DNA from: Balaenoptera acutorostrata
Lineage: Eukaryota > Chordata > Mammalia > Artiodactyla > Balaenopteridae
Direction of reading: 5' to 3'
DNA: 64,000 nt
NCBI RefSeq assembly: GCF_949987535.1
Contig: NC_080075.1
Location: 59,803,636 to 59,867,635, forward strand
A program made the position numbers and the translations under genes. Every line of letters begins with the position of its first letter. Within the stretch, counting starts at the first letter, position 1. The notes under the pieces were generated by a model. The model was given only the letters and a program-made list of their open reading frames with translations. It was not told the origin of the DNA and did no database searches. Shown here in pieces: positions 33,450-45,690 of this stretch.

Positions 33450-36420
33450 TTGCTTTTCTCCAAGCATGTCTTTACTTTGGTTGAGTAAATGCTGGGAATG
33501 ACTGAGTGCAATATTTCAAATCAAGACTGGTTTGGAGAACTAAGGGTCAGGACAAGAGAATTAGATAAGGATCTTGACTCCTATATATAACAAGGCACCC
33601 CAATGGAACTTCTAACAACAAAGTGGATCAAACTGATGTAGTTGGTACCCTTAATGCTACAAACACAGATACATGCTGGATAAAAGCAACAACAGCAACA
33701 ACAACATAATAATAATAAAAGCTGAGCTCTAGAAGTGAAATAACTAAGTGCAAAAGTAGAGAGGGAACTCAAAGCCAGATCAACAGAACAGGATATATGG
33801 ACTTACGCTGCACAGAGTTTGAGGGGAGCTCTTACATAAAGCATGGAGGATTCGACAGCTACCCCATCCACAGAACAGAGATGAGACAACAAAGGAAACA
33901 GCAAGGAAGTTTTCTGGATGCCTGGAGCTATGAGTGAGGTAAAAAAAAGTCAATTACAAGAAATAAAATCCCTGAATTTAACTTATTGTACTATTATAGT
34001 ATTAGAACCACAAGCTGAGAAATTATTAATAAAACTGGTTCAGATACTTTTGAAGTCCTCAGAGAAGTAAATGTTAAACCACTATATGTGGATACTTCCA
34101 TAAAACAGAGCCCTGAAAACATCTTAGAAAATACTACCCTCACTGAAAATGTGCTTGTAATTAAAATTATAAATTATGTGAGAAAATTATGCATCATGAC
34201 AGAAAATTAGCTGGTGCAAGATATAGGAAGAATTAGTACTCCAAGTAGGGAAAATAGAACAATCTGAAAGAGTCTATACAATAAGTGTAATTAAAGGGCT
34301 TTTGAGCTTAATGAAGGAATAGAAACCATAATAAATATGAACTGATGGTATAGAAAAAGAACATGTAGATTTGAAAAATTCAAGTAGAACTTCTAAAAAT
34401 AAGAAAGTTATTAAAATTATAAACAATACATGGCTTAAATAACATATAAAGTACCAAAAGGAGATAACTAACCAAGTGGAGCGGGATCTGAGGAAGTCAT
34501 TAGTGTGCTGACCCAAAAGGTAAAAAGGTAGACAGGCAGTAAGTATTGGCTAAGAAACATGGAGGAGATAATGAAAAGGCCCAACAGAAAGATGGGGCAG
34601 AGGCAATAATTTAAGATATAATGCTGATTTTGTTATAGAATTGAAGAAATATGTTAATATCTATATGGAAGAAACACACAAGTTCTAAAGAATATGAAAT
34701 ATATTTACATATAGATATCCTATGGTGAAAACTGCAGAACCATTTAAAGCATAGACACATCTGTAAAAGCAGCCAGAGAGAAAAACTAATTACCTGCTGA
34801 CAGTTATCAACAGTAGACTGCAGAGGAAAATGGAATAATAGTTGGAAAGTTTTGAGGGAAAATAACTGTTAACTTAGAATTCTATATCAAGTTAAACTAT
34901 AATACAAGAGTTAAGATAAAATATAGACATTTTCAGATGAACAAGAACAGGGCATTTATGACTTAAAGACCCTTGCTCCAAGAAATAGAGAAGAATGTAA
35001 ATACTTCAGGAGAGAGGAAATTGAACTCGGAAGGAAGGAATTAGCAGCAAAAAGCCATGGATATTGCTAAGACATTGCTGAACGTGTTGATAAGTCTGAA
35101 TAAGCACTGACTATACAAATAAAATTCATTTGAGTGACAGTTAAAGTGGAAGCAACATTTCCACAGTAATATCATGGAACATGAAGGTTTGCTGCAAAGG
35201 AAGTGTGGAGTCTATATTGTTTAGGAGGATAACATAAACGTTAATTTCAATCTTCGTTATGTTTGCATGTTCAAAAGGTAAAGGTAATAAGTAAAAAAAA
35301 GTCAAAAGAAATCAAGTCAGCAAGCCAGTAGTGGGAGACAAGGGAATTGATAGGACAATTCCTATCAATTGACAGCAAGCAGACAATGATAGGAAAGAAA
35401 GAAGAAAAACATTGAAAACAAAATGAAAAGATTAAATGGTTATATGGATGAATCTTACCAAACTTTCAAACCACACCTACTTATTTTATAATCACATTAG
35501 GCATATTAAGGATGTATTCTAATCACATGAGATGGGTGATAAATGAAGGAGGAAACTGGGAAAAAACCAAAAATTAAGTGTGTAAAACTAGTGATAATTT
35601 GCTGTAAAATGAAAACTGTGATTAATTCAACTCTTTGCCCTTGATTCAAATTGTGGATAAGAGAAAATCAGATGAAATAAATAAATTCAAGAATATGAAT
35701 AATCATAATAATTGTAAATAGATTAAATTTGTTGAAAGAAAAAATCTCAGATTGAAAGGAAACATTTTTTCTTTTTATGAGACAGCTAAAATCTGAAAGA
35801 AAGTAAAGAGATGGAAAAAGCACATATCAGACAAATAGTAACTGAAAGAAACTTGGTATAACAACATTAACATAAAACTAAATAGATTTGAAGTCATAGG
35901 ACAATATTAGGAGTAAAAAGGATAACTATAGATAAAACAGGCAGTTTACCAGTAGGGTATCCCAAAAAAGTGGGATAGCAAATGCACTATATTATAATGT
36001 AGTTTCAAAATATAGAAACAAAATGTACAGAAGTGCAAGTATAAACTGATAAAATCCACAGAGTGGGAGATTTAATAGACTTCTTTCAAAATAGGTAAGT
36101 AGAAAAACATATAGAAGAGTTGATCAACACATTTAACAAACTTGAGTTAATATATAGACAGATATAAATATATAGAGATATAGATATATCCCTGCCCCTT
36201 AAAAATATAGACAATACATATTCTTTCCAATACCGACCTAATATTTATAAATACTAACTACATACTAGGTCAAAAGTGAAGTCTATCATACAGATCATAT
36301 TTTCTGACCATAATTATCGTTTTTAATAATAAAAAGATATCAAAATAGTAACTAAAAACCCTCAAAAGCAACAACCCCATTTATATGGAAACTGTAAACA
36401 ATGTACCTAAACCTAAAATG
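33450..36420 (+). mobile_element. Ancient L1M (sense): 5' part, ORF1 and ORF2 endonuclease region
   Basis: A-rich, stop-riddled sense-strand L1 debris. The 34760-35040 stretch retains the order of ORF1 C-terminal coding text (AAAAGCAGCCAGAGAGAAAA, TTAGAATTCTATATCAAGTT, CATTTTCAGATGAACAAGAA). The 35980-36330 stretch retains ORF2 endonuclease text (GTGGGAGATTTAATAGACTT, TTTTCTGACCATAATTATC, the degraded SDHN motif). RT and 3' end are absent. The left boundary is approximate. Confidence 0.55.
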
Positions 36421-36529
36421 GTGATCCTATGCAAGGGCTTTTCTGCTTTTGTGTAATGGATAAGTTCAAGGCTGCTAAGGAAGCATAAAGCATAATAAAA
36501 TCCATGTATGAGTAAACAAATCTCTATGT

Positions 36530-36660
36530 TTTTGGCCCTCAGAGTAATCCCAAGGTAGGTGTTTCTGTGTCCAGTTTTACAGATGAAGAAAATGAGGGGC
36601 AGTAACTTCCACAGAGTCATACAACTTATAAGTTGTGGAAACAGAATTCACATCCATTTT
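36530..36660 (-). repeat. MIR fragment (antisense)
   Basis: TTTTACAGATGAAGAAAATG followed by GTCATACAACTTATAAGTTG and GAATTCACATCC matches the antisense MIR core. Confidence 0.6.
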
Positions 36661-37118
36661 CTTTAACACTGTAATACAGAGATAGACATAATAAAGGAAA
36701 TTGCCTTTAAAGAGAAGAGATGGAATGGCTAATCTATACAAGAAATCCAAGAGAAGGAGGTGTGGTTGATTTAGTCATTCATCGGCAATTATTCGGGGAG
36801 TCAACATGCAGAGGAGGCCATGTGTGAGCTCTTTAAGGAGGTGAAGCTGGATAATCAGGCCTTCCCAGGAGAGAGAATGATGCTATCTCTTGTTTCTAAA
36901 AGCATTTTGTAAACTATGAGTCATGTAACAAATATTAGATATTATCATCAATGTTATATGTTGCCCAGAAGTCCTTGTGCTTCTTGGAAGCTTTTTGGAA
37001 AAAATTCGGATTATTTTAGTGATAAATTTTCAGGTAACATAATTTATGCCAGAAGAGTAGCATAAGAACTTTACTAAGAGATTTTCACTATCTCCTTGGA
37101 CTAGAAAATAAAGGTGAT
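36661..37118. other. Intergenic sequence, nothing recognised
   Basis: No repeat or exon recognised with confidence. Confidence 0.35.
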
Positions 37119-37518
37119 GCACATCAAACTTTGTGAGTGTGTGTGTGTGTGTGTGACTAAAGTCATTCTTTAAAAAAAAATTTATGTAACCATTTAAAAA
37201 TTGAAGTATAGTTAATTTACAATGTTGTGTTAGTTTCAGGTGTGCAGCAAAGTGATTCAGTTATACACAGTTTTATATGTATATTCTTTTTCAGATTCTT
37301 TTCCACTACAGGTCATTACAAGATATTGAATAAGTTCCCTGTGCTGTAGAGTAGGTCCTTACTGTTTCTCTGTTTTATACATAGTAGTGTGTGTATGTTA
37401 ATCCCAAATTCCTAATTTATTTCCCCCCCGCCCTCCCCCACCACGATCGCCTTTGGTAACCATAAGTTTGTTTTGTATGTCTGTGAGTCTATTTCTGTTT
37501 TGTAGCACATCAGACTTT
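37119..37518 (-). mobile_element. 5'-truncated L1 3' end with (GT)n-containing tail extension
   Basis: Minus-strand L1 3' UTR at about 37190-37504 (plus strand GAAGTATAGTTAATTTACAA...GTGCTGTAGAGTAGGTCCTT). The duplications GCACATCAAACTTT (37119-37132) and GCACATCAGACTTT (37505-37518) differ at one base. Between the left duplication and the L1 end lie about 55 bp including (GT)n and an A-rich run, so the inserted RNA may have extended past the normal L1 end. Confidence 0.7.
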
Positions 37519-37989
37519 AAAGTAAGATATCAGTACCATGGTTTTTTACTATTTTTGAAAACTATATTTTACTCCACCTAGAACTGCAATAGAGATAAAT
37601 AGGTATCCTTATCTCTTCCTCTGAAAGCAAATGGATTTTCTTCTAGCTTACTTTTTCACTGAGTGTAGATCTTTTAAATGTCCTAACTTAATGCCCTTCT
37701 TTCAGTGGGTCAAAGATTTAAGCTCCTGTTCTCCCACACAGCCATTAGTCCCCCAGATTCTAGTTTTGTGGTATTAACATTTAATCCCAGGGCATCTCTG
37801 GCTTCAGAGTTTGCCTACCATTCTGGTTTCAGCATGTTATTATTTTTAATGAGCTTTGGGGATTTCTGTTTCTTTCTTGTTAGCCCAGCAATGCATTTAA
37901 ACTTATGTTTGTATTATTTTATCCAACATCTGGATTTTCTGTAGCAGGTGGGCTTTTCAGAATTTCTAGTCTGACAAGTGTATATCCTT

Positions 37990-38430
37990 AAAGCATTCTC
38001 TATACTGCAGTTAGAGTGAAAATTCCAAATGTGAGTCTGACCATATCTCAATTTGCTGTTTGAAACTCATCAGTGACCTCACCAACTGTAGAGATAAAGC
38101 CCACATTCTTGAAATGGTCCACTAGGACCTGCATGATCTGGAAACACCTCCATCCTCACCATGTACTGTACTCTCTTCACTTCAGCCTGAGAACTCCCTT
38201 ACTTCTGTGAAGGTGATTTGATTTTCACATACACTTCTTTCTTCCTGGATCACTTTCCTTGAATGCTTTTATTTTGTTAACTCTCTTGCGGGAATCTAAG
38301 CTCCATGAGGGGAAGGATCATCTTTGTAGGTTCCTTGCTGAATGCCCCATGTTCTGATATTTTAGACATTCCACAATATTTGTTGAGTGATAGGAATCAT
38401 TCAATAAGTGAATGCCCAATGAGTAAGCTC
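37990..38430 (+). repeat. L2 LINE remnant with 3' end (sense)
   Basis: AAACTCATCAGTGACCTCAC, ACCTGCATGATCTGG and the 3' terminus CTAAGCTCCATGAGGGGAAG...TTTGTTGAGTGATAGG. Confidence 0.65.
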
Positions 38431-38499
38431 CTTGTCTTCATCTTTATACTTACTATTCCTCCTGTGTTCCTTGTCTTTTGAATAGGACCATGGATTGTC

Positions 38500-38780
38500 T
38501 TTCAGGCTAGAAACTAGAGTCATCCTAGTCTCCTCTTTCTTTTTCATTACCACCGCTAATCAATAATCTTCCTAAATATGTAAGAAAATTATTCTCTCTT
38601 TTTAGTCTTGCTACCACTGCCCTGCCTGAGTTCATTATTTCTTACTTGGGTTATCACATATATTTCCTAACTGATTAACTTGCTCTAGCTTGGCTCCTGC
38701 AAACAAATCTATATTTCTTCCCTTCTTAAAATTCTTAAATGTCTCCCCATTAATGCCTTAGTTTGACATACACGTTTTTT
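38500..38780 (+). repeat. L2 LINE remnant (sense)
   Basis: CTAGAGTCATCCTAGTCTCC, CTAGCTTGGCTCCTGCAAAC and AAATGTCTCCCCATTAATGC follow L2 ORF C-terminal text. Frame lost. Confidence 0.5.
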
Positions 38781-38854
38781 GTGTGTGTGCTCCTTCTTCA
38801 TCTCCCACCCCTCTCTATTCCACATGCATCATAAGCTTGAGCTAAGTTAAACAA

Positions 38855-39092
38855 ACTTTCATAGAGCACCTATTATGTGCCAGGCTCTGTACTAGGCCCT
38901 GTAACATACATCACCTCAGTTAGTCCTCAGAAACCACTTCAAGTTTGTATTTTCCTAGTAAGGGAACAGAGATGTAGAGGGGGAGAAGTGGCTTGGCCTC
39001 TAGATCATGTTGCTAATCTGTGGTAGAGCCAGGACTGAAAGCCAGGTATTCTGAACCCCAGAGCCCATGTTCTTCCCATTAGTGTGTTGCCA
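38855..39092 (-). repeat. MIR SINE (antisense)
   Basis: ATAGAGCACCTATTATGTGC, CAGGCTCTGTACTAGGCCCT, AAGGGAACAGAGATGTAGAG and GCCAGGACTGAAAGCCAGGT. Nearly complete. Confidence 0.75.
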
Positions 39093-39639
39093 GGAAAAAA
39101 GTTGGAGAACCTCTTGGAGAAGAATGAAATCTACCATTGAGTCACCAAGGCAAATGACAAGATAATGTCATGGTGATATAAAAATCAGATGCCAATTAAG
39201 GGATGCATTTTTAAAAGGTCTTAAAGGAAGCTTTTTGTCATTTTCTGTTTTGTTTTTTCTGGTCTCTCCCTACCTCTTCCTTTCCCATTCCATGGAAACA
39301 AAATCAAATAATAGTCCTTAGAAACAAACTCAGACATATTCCAGCCCTGGACAGAGGGCAGGCTTTATGTGAATCATTTTGATATGTCTTCTGATAGGGT
39401 TTGGAATGAGATTTTCCTTGACTTTCAGTCTTAAGGTCCACTTATTACTGTTTGATCCTCATGTTGTTTTTCTCCTGTCAGTAATACAGAATGAGCTCCT
39501 GGGATCTCCATGTGCCCCAGTTTCCTTCCTTGGGTATTGGGTATTGCCAGATCCTAAACTAAATGTTGATTCTTAGAACTAGGATCCTGATACTCTGAGC
39601 TATTCCTCCTTGTTTTACCTCTAAATAACTTTCGAATTC
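39093..39639. other. Intergenic sequence, nothing recognised
   Basis: No repeat or exon supported. A 65-codon frame (39379-39576) is unremarkable. Confidence 0.35.
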
Positions 39640-39855
39640 TTTGTTTCTTCTCCAGCTTCCCAATAGATTTTGACCATCTCAGATCTATCCTACACACTAT
39701 TTCTAGAGTAATCTGTTTAAAGTACAAGTAGAACTGTGTCATTCCTTTGCTTAAAACCTTTCAATGGCTCCTGGTCAGCACAGGGTAAAAGTCAAATAGC
39801 TCAGCATAGCCGACACCTGCCCCTGCCCCAGTTTCCTCTGACAATCCAACAACAC
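39640..39855 (+). repeat. L2 LINE remnant (sense)
   Basis: GAACTGTGTCATTCCTTTGC, AAACCTTTCAATGGCTCCTG and CAGGGTAAAAGTCAAATAGC match L2. Confidence 0.6.
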
Positions 39856-39894
39856 TGAATGATTGTGGTTTCTTAAAATGCTGACTTTTAAATT

Positions 39895-39967
39895 TTTAAC
39901 TATTTTTTATTGAAATATAGTTGATTTACAATGTTGTGTTAGTTTTTGGTGTACAGTAAAGTGATTC

Positions 39968-40017
<50 letters not shown>

Positions 40018-40740
40018 CATATTATTTTCCATTATGGTTTATTACAGGATGTTGAATATAGTTCCCTGTGCTACACAGTAGGACCTTGTTGTTTATCCAT
40101 TCTATATGTAATAGTTTGCATCTGCTAATCCCAAACTCCCAACCCAGCCCTCCCTCGCCCCCCTTGGCAACCACAGGTCTGTTCTCTATGTCTGTGAGTC
40201 TGTTTTGTAAATAAGTTCATTTGTGTCATATTTTAGATTCCACATGTAAGTCATATCATATGGTATTTGTCTTTCTCTTTCCGATTTATTTCACTTAGTA
40301 TGATAATCTCTAGTTCCATTCATGTTGCTGCAAATGGCATTATTTCATTCTTTTTTATGGCAGGGTAGTATTACATTGTATATATGTACCACATCTTCTT
40401 TATCCATTCATCTGTCAATGGACTTTAGATTGCTTCCATGTCTTGGCTATTGTAAATAGTGCTGCTATGAACATAGGGGTGCATGTATCTTTTCGAATTA
40501 TAGTTTTATCTGGATATATGCCCAGAAGTGGGATTGCTGGACCATACGGCAACTCTATTTTTAGTTTTTGGAGGAACTTCCATACTGTTTTCCATAGCGG
40601 CTGCACCAATTTACATTGCCGCCAACAGTGTAGGAGAGTTCCCTTTTCTCCACACCCTCCAGCATTTGTTATTTGTAGACTTTTTAATGATGGCCATTCT
40701 GACTGGTGTGAGGTGGTGCCTCGTGGTTTTGAGTTGCACT
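39895..40740 (-). mobile_element. 5'-truncated antisense L1 (ORF2 C-terminus plus 3' UTR)
   Basis: Plus-strand text AAATATAGTTGATTTACAAT...AGGACCTTGTTGTTTATCC is the 3' UTR in antisense. Leftward coding text encodes the ORF2 C-terminal region ending in the [16 protein letters not shown] and [15 protein letters not shown] motifs (40415-40609). A (TA)n has expanded inside the 3' UTR at 39970-40015. Confidence 0.8.
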
Positions 40741-41129
40741 AAGGAACCACTTTTTATAGTTCTTCAGAGAGATGATGTGATTGGGTTATTTGTTAGCCCT
40801 GTGCCTCTCTATTGACAGTTTTCTCTGAAAATATTTCAAAGATGAATGGGTTTCTAATTCCCTGGTATCCAGTCTGATCCAGTGCAGCTAAGGAAGCAAG
40901 CTGTGACATAACAAAGTATGGTACAGAAGCCACCAAAGCAGGGTCAGGTGGGAACTTGTAGTCTCTTTCATTAGATGGTGGGTAAGTTCATGGAAAGTAA
41001 CTAAAGTTCCATAGACTCATCCTTCAGCCACTCTTGCAAAGGCATTCTGAAGAGTTCAGTGCTGGTACCTCATTAAAGACTGCATTTAGCTTGGATTCAT
41101 TCTCCCACTCCTCAATTCCTGCTCCTCCA
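40741..41129. other. Intergenic sequence, nothing recognised
   Basis: No repeat or exon recognised. Confidence 0.35.
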
Positions 41130-42480
41130 GTAGAAAAAGAAATATTATAAACACCCAGCCCTCAAATTGTAGCTTGGAGAGGGGGAGAAAAGCAGGTTCT
41201 AGATGCAATGGGATGGGTATCAAAGAGATTTCTACACTGAATTATTGGACGTTTAGGTTGAGCAAAAGAGATGGCAGAACAACAGTACCAATATAAAATA
41301 GCCAAAAGAAACCAGCCAACCAACCAGAACATAACATGTAAAACACAGCTGAAGAGAGTCTGAAATTAAGCATAACACAAGGAAAAGAAGAATGTGCTAT
41401 ACATGTGCTTCATGCTCTGGAAAAACCTAATAAGGATATAAATTTGATAAAACAAGAGCCCCAAGGTGTTATGTTAAATCAATAGAATTAGAGGGAAGGA
41501 GTGACTGTAGTGCCAACACAATTCCATTACAGATAACCAATAAACCTCAAACAGCAATGACAGAATAGACAAAGGTTCAAGTCAAATCACTAGCATGAAG
41601 GAGAAGCTTGAGTTAGTTTCTGTGAATATGAAAATAAAGAAAATAAATTAAAAAAACAATTAGAGAGGAGGTGCCCTCTATGGTAGACAAAGGATTCCTA
41701 ACAGAAGTTATGCCCCTAAAAGAGAGAAACTAACACATGGAAGAGAAAAAGTGTCTTGGGCAATAATTCAAAAAGACTCTCCTAAAATAGAAAAAGAACC
41801 AAATGACCATGTTGAAAAGACTATACTGGGGGGCGGGCAAATATAGCTATCTAGATCTAGATATAGTCTACTTAAGTTGCGCATTATGTCAAAATTGTCA
41901 AAGATTAAAAAACATAAGTTAAAAAAAAGAAGTACTCTTGGAGAGAAAAAGTAATGCACCTCTAAGAGGTCAATGCTTGGAATAGCTTCAGACTTCTTCC
42001 CAAATATGATGGTAGGAGACAACAGAGCAGCGTTTACAGAGTTCTGAAGGAATGTGTGGCCAAGTTTTCATTCATTTATAAAGGCAGCAGGTAAACATTC
42101 TTAAAGATGAAAGAATTTATGGACTACGATACCTGTGATTCCTTTGAAAAAGCACTCCTTGACAAAAACCAAACCAAACCAAACAAACAAAAAAACCCTG
42201 GTCACTCAAATGGTGAATCAAAATATCAGACTCAGAAATGGAGAAGCTATGGCAAAGACACATGCAGGATCATTGAATCCAAAGAAATATTGACTTAAGA
42301 TTAAATAACTAAGGGATTATGGTTGTGCAATAGAATGGAAATGTTACATATTTTAGTGCCAAAAAACAGTAAAATACCAAGATAAATGTGGACGTAGGGA
42401 AAAGGGAAGGAGGGAAGAAGGGAGCAATTTTAACATTTCATCCTCCATGGTAGGGAGTCATTTGATATGATCTGAAGCTG
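41130..42480 (+). mobile_element. HAL1/L1M-like debris (sense)
   Basis: A-rich text with AGAAAGAAACCAGCCAACC-like and TTAAGTTGCGCATTATGTCA, TCTAAGAGGTCAATGCTTGG and ATGATGGTAGGAGACAACAG segments, in the order I associate with HAL1-type elements. No frame remains. Confidence 0.45.
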
Positions 42481-42764
42481 AAACATGAGGTTAAGAATAA
42501 GGAAAATACAATGGGGTCCAATCTCTTAATGTACTTCATAATCTTTTTTTTTCCCCTAAAGGAAAATAATATTTTGGGGGTAAATAGTCATTTGTCTGAA
42601 GTTCAGCAATTTCCTTTAGTTTTATTTCAGATCATTATACTTCTGTTAAATTCATGTAAAATTATAAGTAATACTTCCAGTTAAAATATTATTTATATTC
42701 TAGTCCTACTCTCATAAAATTATTTCTGTCCAGCTCTGTTTGCCTGACTGAGAGGCAGTATGTT

Positions 42765-42897
42765 TAGAGCAGAGTTTTTCAACCTTATTGTGTCTGTGAA
42801 TCACCTGGGGATCTTACTGGAATGCAGACTTGGGGAGGGACATGAAATTCTGCATACTTAGTAAGTTCCCAAATGATGCTTCTGCTGCTGCCACTTG
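42765..42897. mobile_element. MER5A-like hAT remnant
   Basis: AGAGTTTTTCAACCTTATTG, TGAATCACCTGGGGATCTTA, CTGGAATGCAGACTTGGGG and AAATGATGCTTCTGCTGCTG follow the MER5A layout. Confidence 0.65.
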
Positions 42898-42904
42898 GAC
42901 CTTA

Positions 42905-43170
42905 CTTTGAGCAGCAAGAGTATATAGGCTATGAGCACCGACTCTGGTCCCAGATGGCTTGCACTGGATTGCTGGGACCACCACTTACTAGTTGTTTGAC
43001 TTTGAGCAAGTCAAGTTCTGTGCCTGAATTTCCCAATCTATAAAATTGGGGTATTACAGATTATTATTCTCAACAATAGTCTGTAAAATGAGAATAATAA
43101 CGGTGCCCCCATGTAAAATGCTTAGGACAATGCCTGTCAAGAAATGTTAAGTATGATAAAAATTGGCTAT
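42905..43170 (+). repeat. MIR SINE (sense)
   Basis: GAGCACCGACTCTGGTCCCA, CACCACTTACTAGTTGTTTG, GAGCAAGTCAAGTTCTGTGC and CCCAATCTATAAAATTGGGG. Nearly complete. Confidence 0.75.
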
Positions 43171-43179
43171 TGTTTCAGA

Positions 43180-43335
43180 CCATATTAACCCTGGACCAGA
43201 AACCTAACTTCTCCCAGCTTCATTTTCCCCATCTGTAAAAATAACTACCTCATAGAGCTGTGTGACAACTAGAAATAACTAATTTAAGGTGCTCTGCATG
43301 GTGACTGGCATAATATAGATAATCAGTAAAGGATA
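43180..43335 (+). repeat. MIR fragment (sense)
   Basis: TTCATTTTCCCCATCTGTAA, AACTACCTCATAGAGCTGTG and GGTGCTCTGCATGGTGACTG match the 3' half of MIR. Confidence 0.65.
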
Positions 43336-43439
43336 ATTACCAATGTTTATAGTTAGTTATATAAGTTATAGTGTAATAATACTAATAATTTCTTCCAATA
43401 ACCCATATAATCTTAGATCTACCAGTTTATTTATTGATT

Positions 43440-44300
43440 CATTCATATTTTATTTATTCATTCTATAACTAATTTTTGAGTTTTTCCTCTGTTTTAGGAG
43501 GCCCTAGTTCAAGCACTAGGATTATGTCAATATATAAGACAGTCCTAGTGGACCTTTCAGTCTAGCGGGAGAGAAGAAACAAAGACATCATATGCAAAGT
43601 CATAGTAAGTATAGTGAAGAAAAACTAAGGCAAGATCAGGGATGGAAACTGGTGCTGGGGGTGGGGAGAAGGATTATTAGACACGGGGTGGTCAGGGGAG
43701 GCCTCCTGGAGAAAGGGACAACTGAGTGGACACCCAGATGAGGTAAGGGAGCAGACCCTGAGAAGTTCCAGGGAAAATATTTCCATCCGAGGTTCTCATG
43801 AGGTAGGAGGTCAGTGTGTCTACTTCTGAGAGAATGTGATACAATGCCAGGAGTTGGAGGAAGGCCAGATCAATATCTTCCAAAGCCAAAGTCACAGTTC
43901 ATTAGTGGGTTGCAAGCAGCATTGGAAATAAATGAAAAAAAAGAAGAACGGATCAGAATTGAAAGTATCAGGGTGCATAGTATATAGTAAGGATGAGTAT
44001 TGGTTTGTGGAATTAAATACATGTAAATGCATGTGTGTATGTGCTAAGTTATGATTTAAAAATGAATTTCTTACTATGAGTACCAGTGCAAAAAGTTTCA
44101 AATATACTGGGCTAAATTATGTTGATCTTTGTGGTCTGTGATAATGAGTGTGGGTTTTATTCAGAAAGGCAAGAAGCCACTGAAGGAGTCTGAGCAAGCA
44201 GGGGAGAGTCACACTGGGAACTGTGTTTGCAAGTGTGGAAAGCTGACTGAGGGGAGCAAGAGTGAGAGAAAACAATGATAACTTCTTGCCAAATCACCTC
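43440..44300 (+). repeat. Family X repeat, partial copy
   Basis: GGTGGTCAGGGGAGGCCTCC, TGGAGAAAGGGACAACTGAG and, further right, AGGCAAGAAGCCACTGAAGG...AGCAGGGGAGAGTCACA follow the family order. Middle part diverged. Confidence 0.4.
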
Positions 44301-44308
44301 TTCCCTAC

Positions 44309-44795
44309 AGCACTATGGTAGGCAGATGATGTCTCTCCCCAGCCCCAAAGGTGTCCAAGTCCTATACCTTGGAACCTGGGAATATGTTATATTACATGGC
44401 AAAAGGGACTCTTCAGATGTGATTGAAGCTGAGATGCAGAGAGTATCCTGGCTTATGTGGGTGGACCCAGTCTAATCACAAGAGTCCTTAAATACGGAAG
44501 AGAGGCAGAAGCAGAAGAGGAGGTCAGAATGATGTGATGTGAGAGGCACTTGACCTGCCATTTCTGGCTTTAAAGATGGAGGAAGAGGCCACGAGTCAAT
44601 GGATGTGGGTGACCTGTAGAGGCTGGAGAAGGCAAGGATCCTAGAGCTTACAGAAAGCAGCTTGACACCTTGATTTTAGCCTGGTGAGATCTGTGTCAGA
44701 CTTGTTAAACTACAGAACTGTAAGGTTATAAATGTGTGTTTTTAAGCCACTACATTTGTGGTAATTTATTATGGCAGCAATAGAAAAGTGGTACA
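44309..44795 (+). mobile_element. MLT1-type MaLR solo LTR
   Basis: AGGTGTCCAAGTCCTATACC, GAATATGTTATATTACATGG, GGACCCAGTCTAATCACAAG, GTCCTTAAATACGGAAGAG, GCTTTAAAGATGGAGGAAGA and the end CACTACATTTGTGGTAATTT follow an MLT1C/D-like LTR. About 487 bp with no internal retroviral sequence adjacent. Confidence 0.75.
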
Positions 44796-45489
44796 AGCAT
44801 GTTGCCTCTTAAACCCATCTTCACCCCCTCCTTCGTCACAGACCTCTTCAGAGCTCCAACATGAGGTCCGGATTTAAGTTCCCCCAGCTGCCCTCACTGC
44901 CCTACGGCTTCCCCACAGAACCCTCCACTCCTTCCTGCTATCTGCCCTATGTCTGGTTTCTATTCTGCATTTCCAGTACCTTCTTTCAGTGATTCTCAGT
45001 AGGAACGCCTCACAGTGAGGGCACGCTCAACATGAGATCTTTTGTTGTCAAAAAGGGTTATAGAATTAAGTTGAGGAAAATGAGGGAGAGAACTGAGGTT
45101 GGGGAAGGATGGCAATGAATTCCTTCCACTTTTGAATTTTCCTTTAAAAATGTTAAGCAAATGGATTATCTCATAGCTGCTGGTATTCAATGATGAAAAA
45201 TTTATTAATTCATTTTGGATTTATTATAACAAAGGACAATGGTTTAATTTGTCCAAATTCAAATATAGGGCTGAGCAAATTGCTTTTAATAAATTCTATA
45301 AACGTGTGGGCAGTGCTGGAGCCAACTTCTTTGTGCTGTGTTACCACTGGCTGGGTCAGTGTTACTCAAGTACTCGACTAGTCATATGGTCTTCGAATAG
45401 AAATGAGATGTCAGTAGATTGATCTACTGAAGAATGTTAGGGATAAATGTTTCATTACAACTTATTCAGTAATAATAATGTCTAGTATT
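44796..45489. other. Intergenic sequence, nothing recognised
   Basis: No repeat or exon recognised. Confidence 0.35.
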
Positions 45490-45690
45490 GAGGAAGCTCT
45501 TTCTATTTTTGACAGTGTTCTCATGTAAAAAACTCTTAATCCTCACAAATATCTTGTTTGGCGGAGAGGACAGGTGCTCGTATACTCTTGCAGATGACAA
45601 GCAAGGGACTCTGGGAGGTTACTAGATCTGCCCAAAGTAGGTGGCAGAAACTAGATCCCAGGTTGTTGGATTCTTAATTAGCATCTTCAC
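45490..45690 (-). repeat. MIR fragment (antisense)
   Basis: AATCCTCACAAATATCTTGT, GCAGATGACAAGCAAGGGAC and GGCAGAAACTAGATCCCAGG fit a diverged antisense MIR. Confidence 0.5.
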
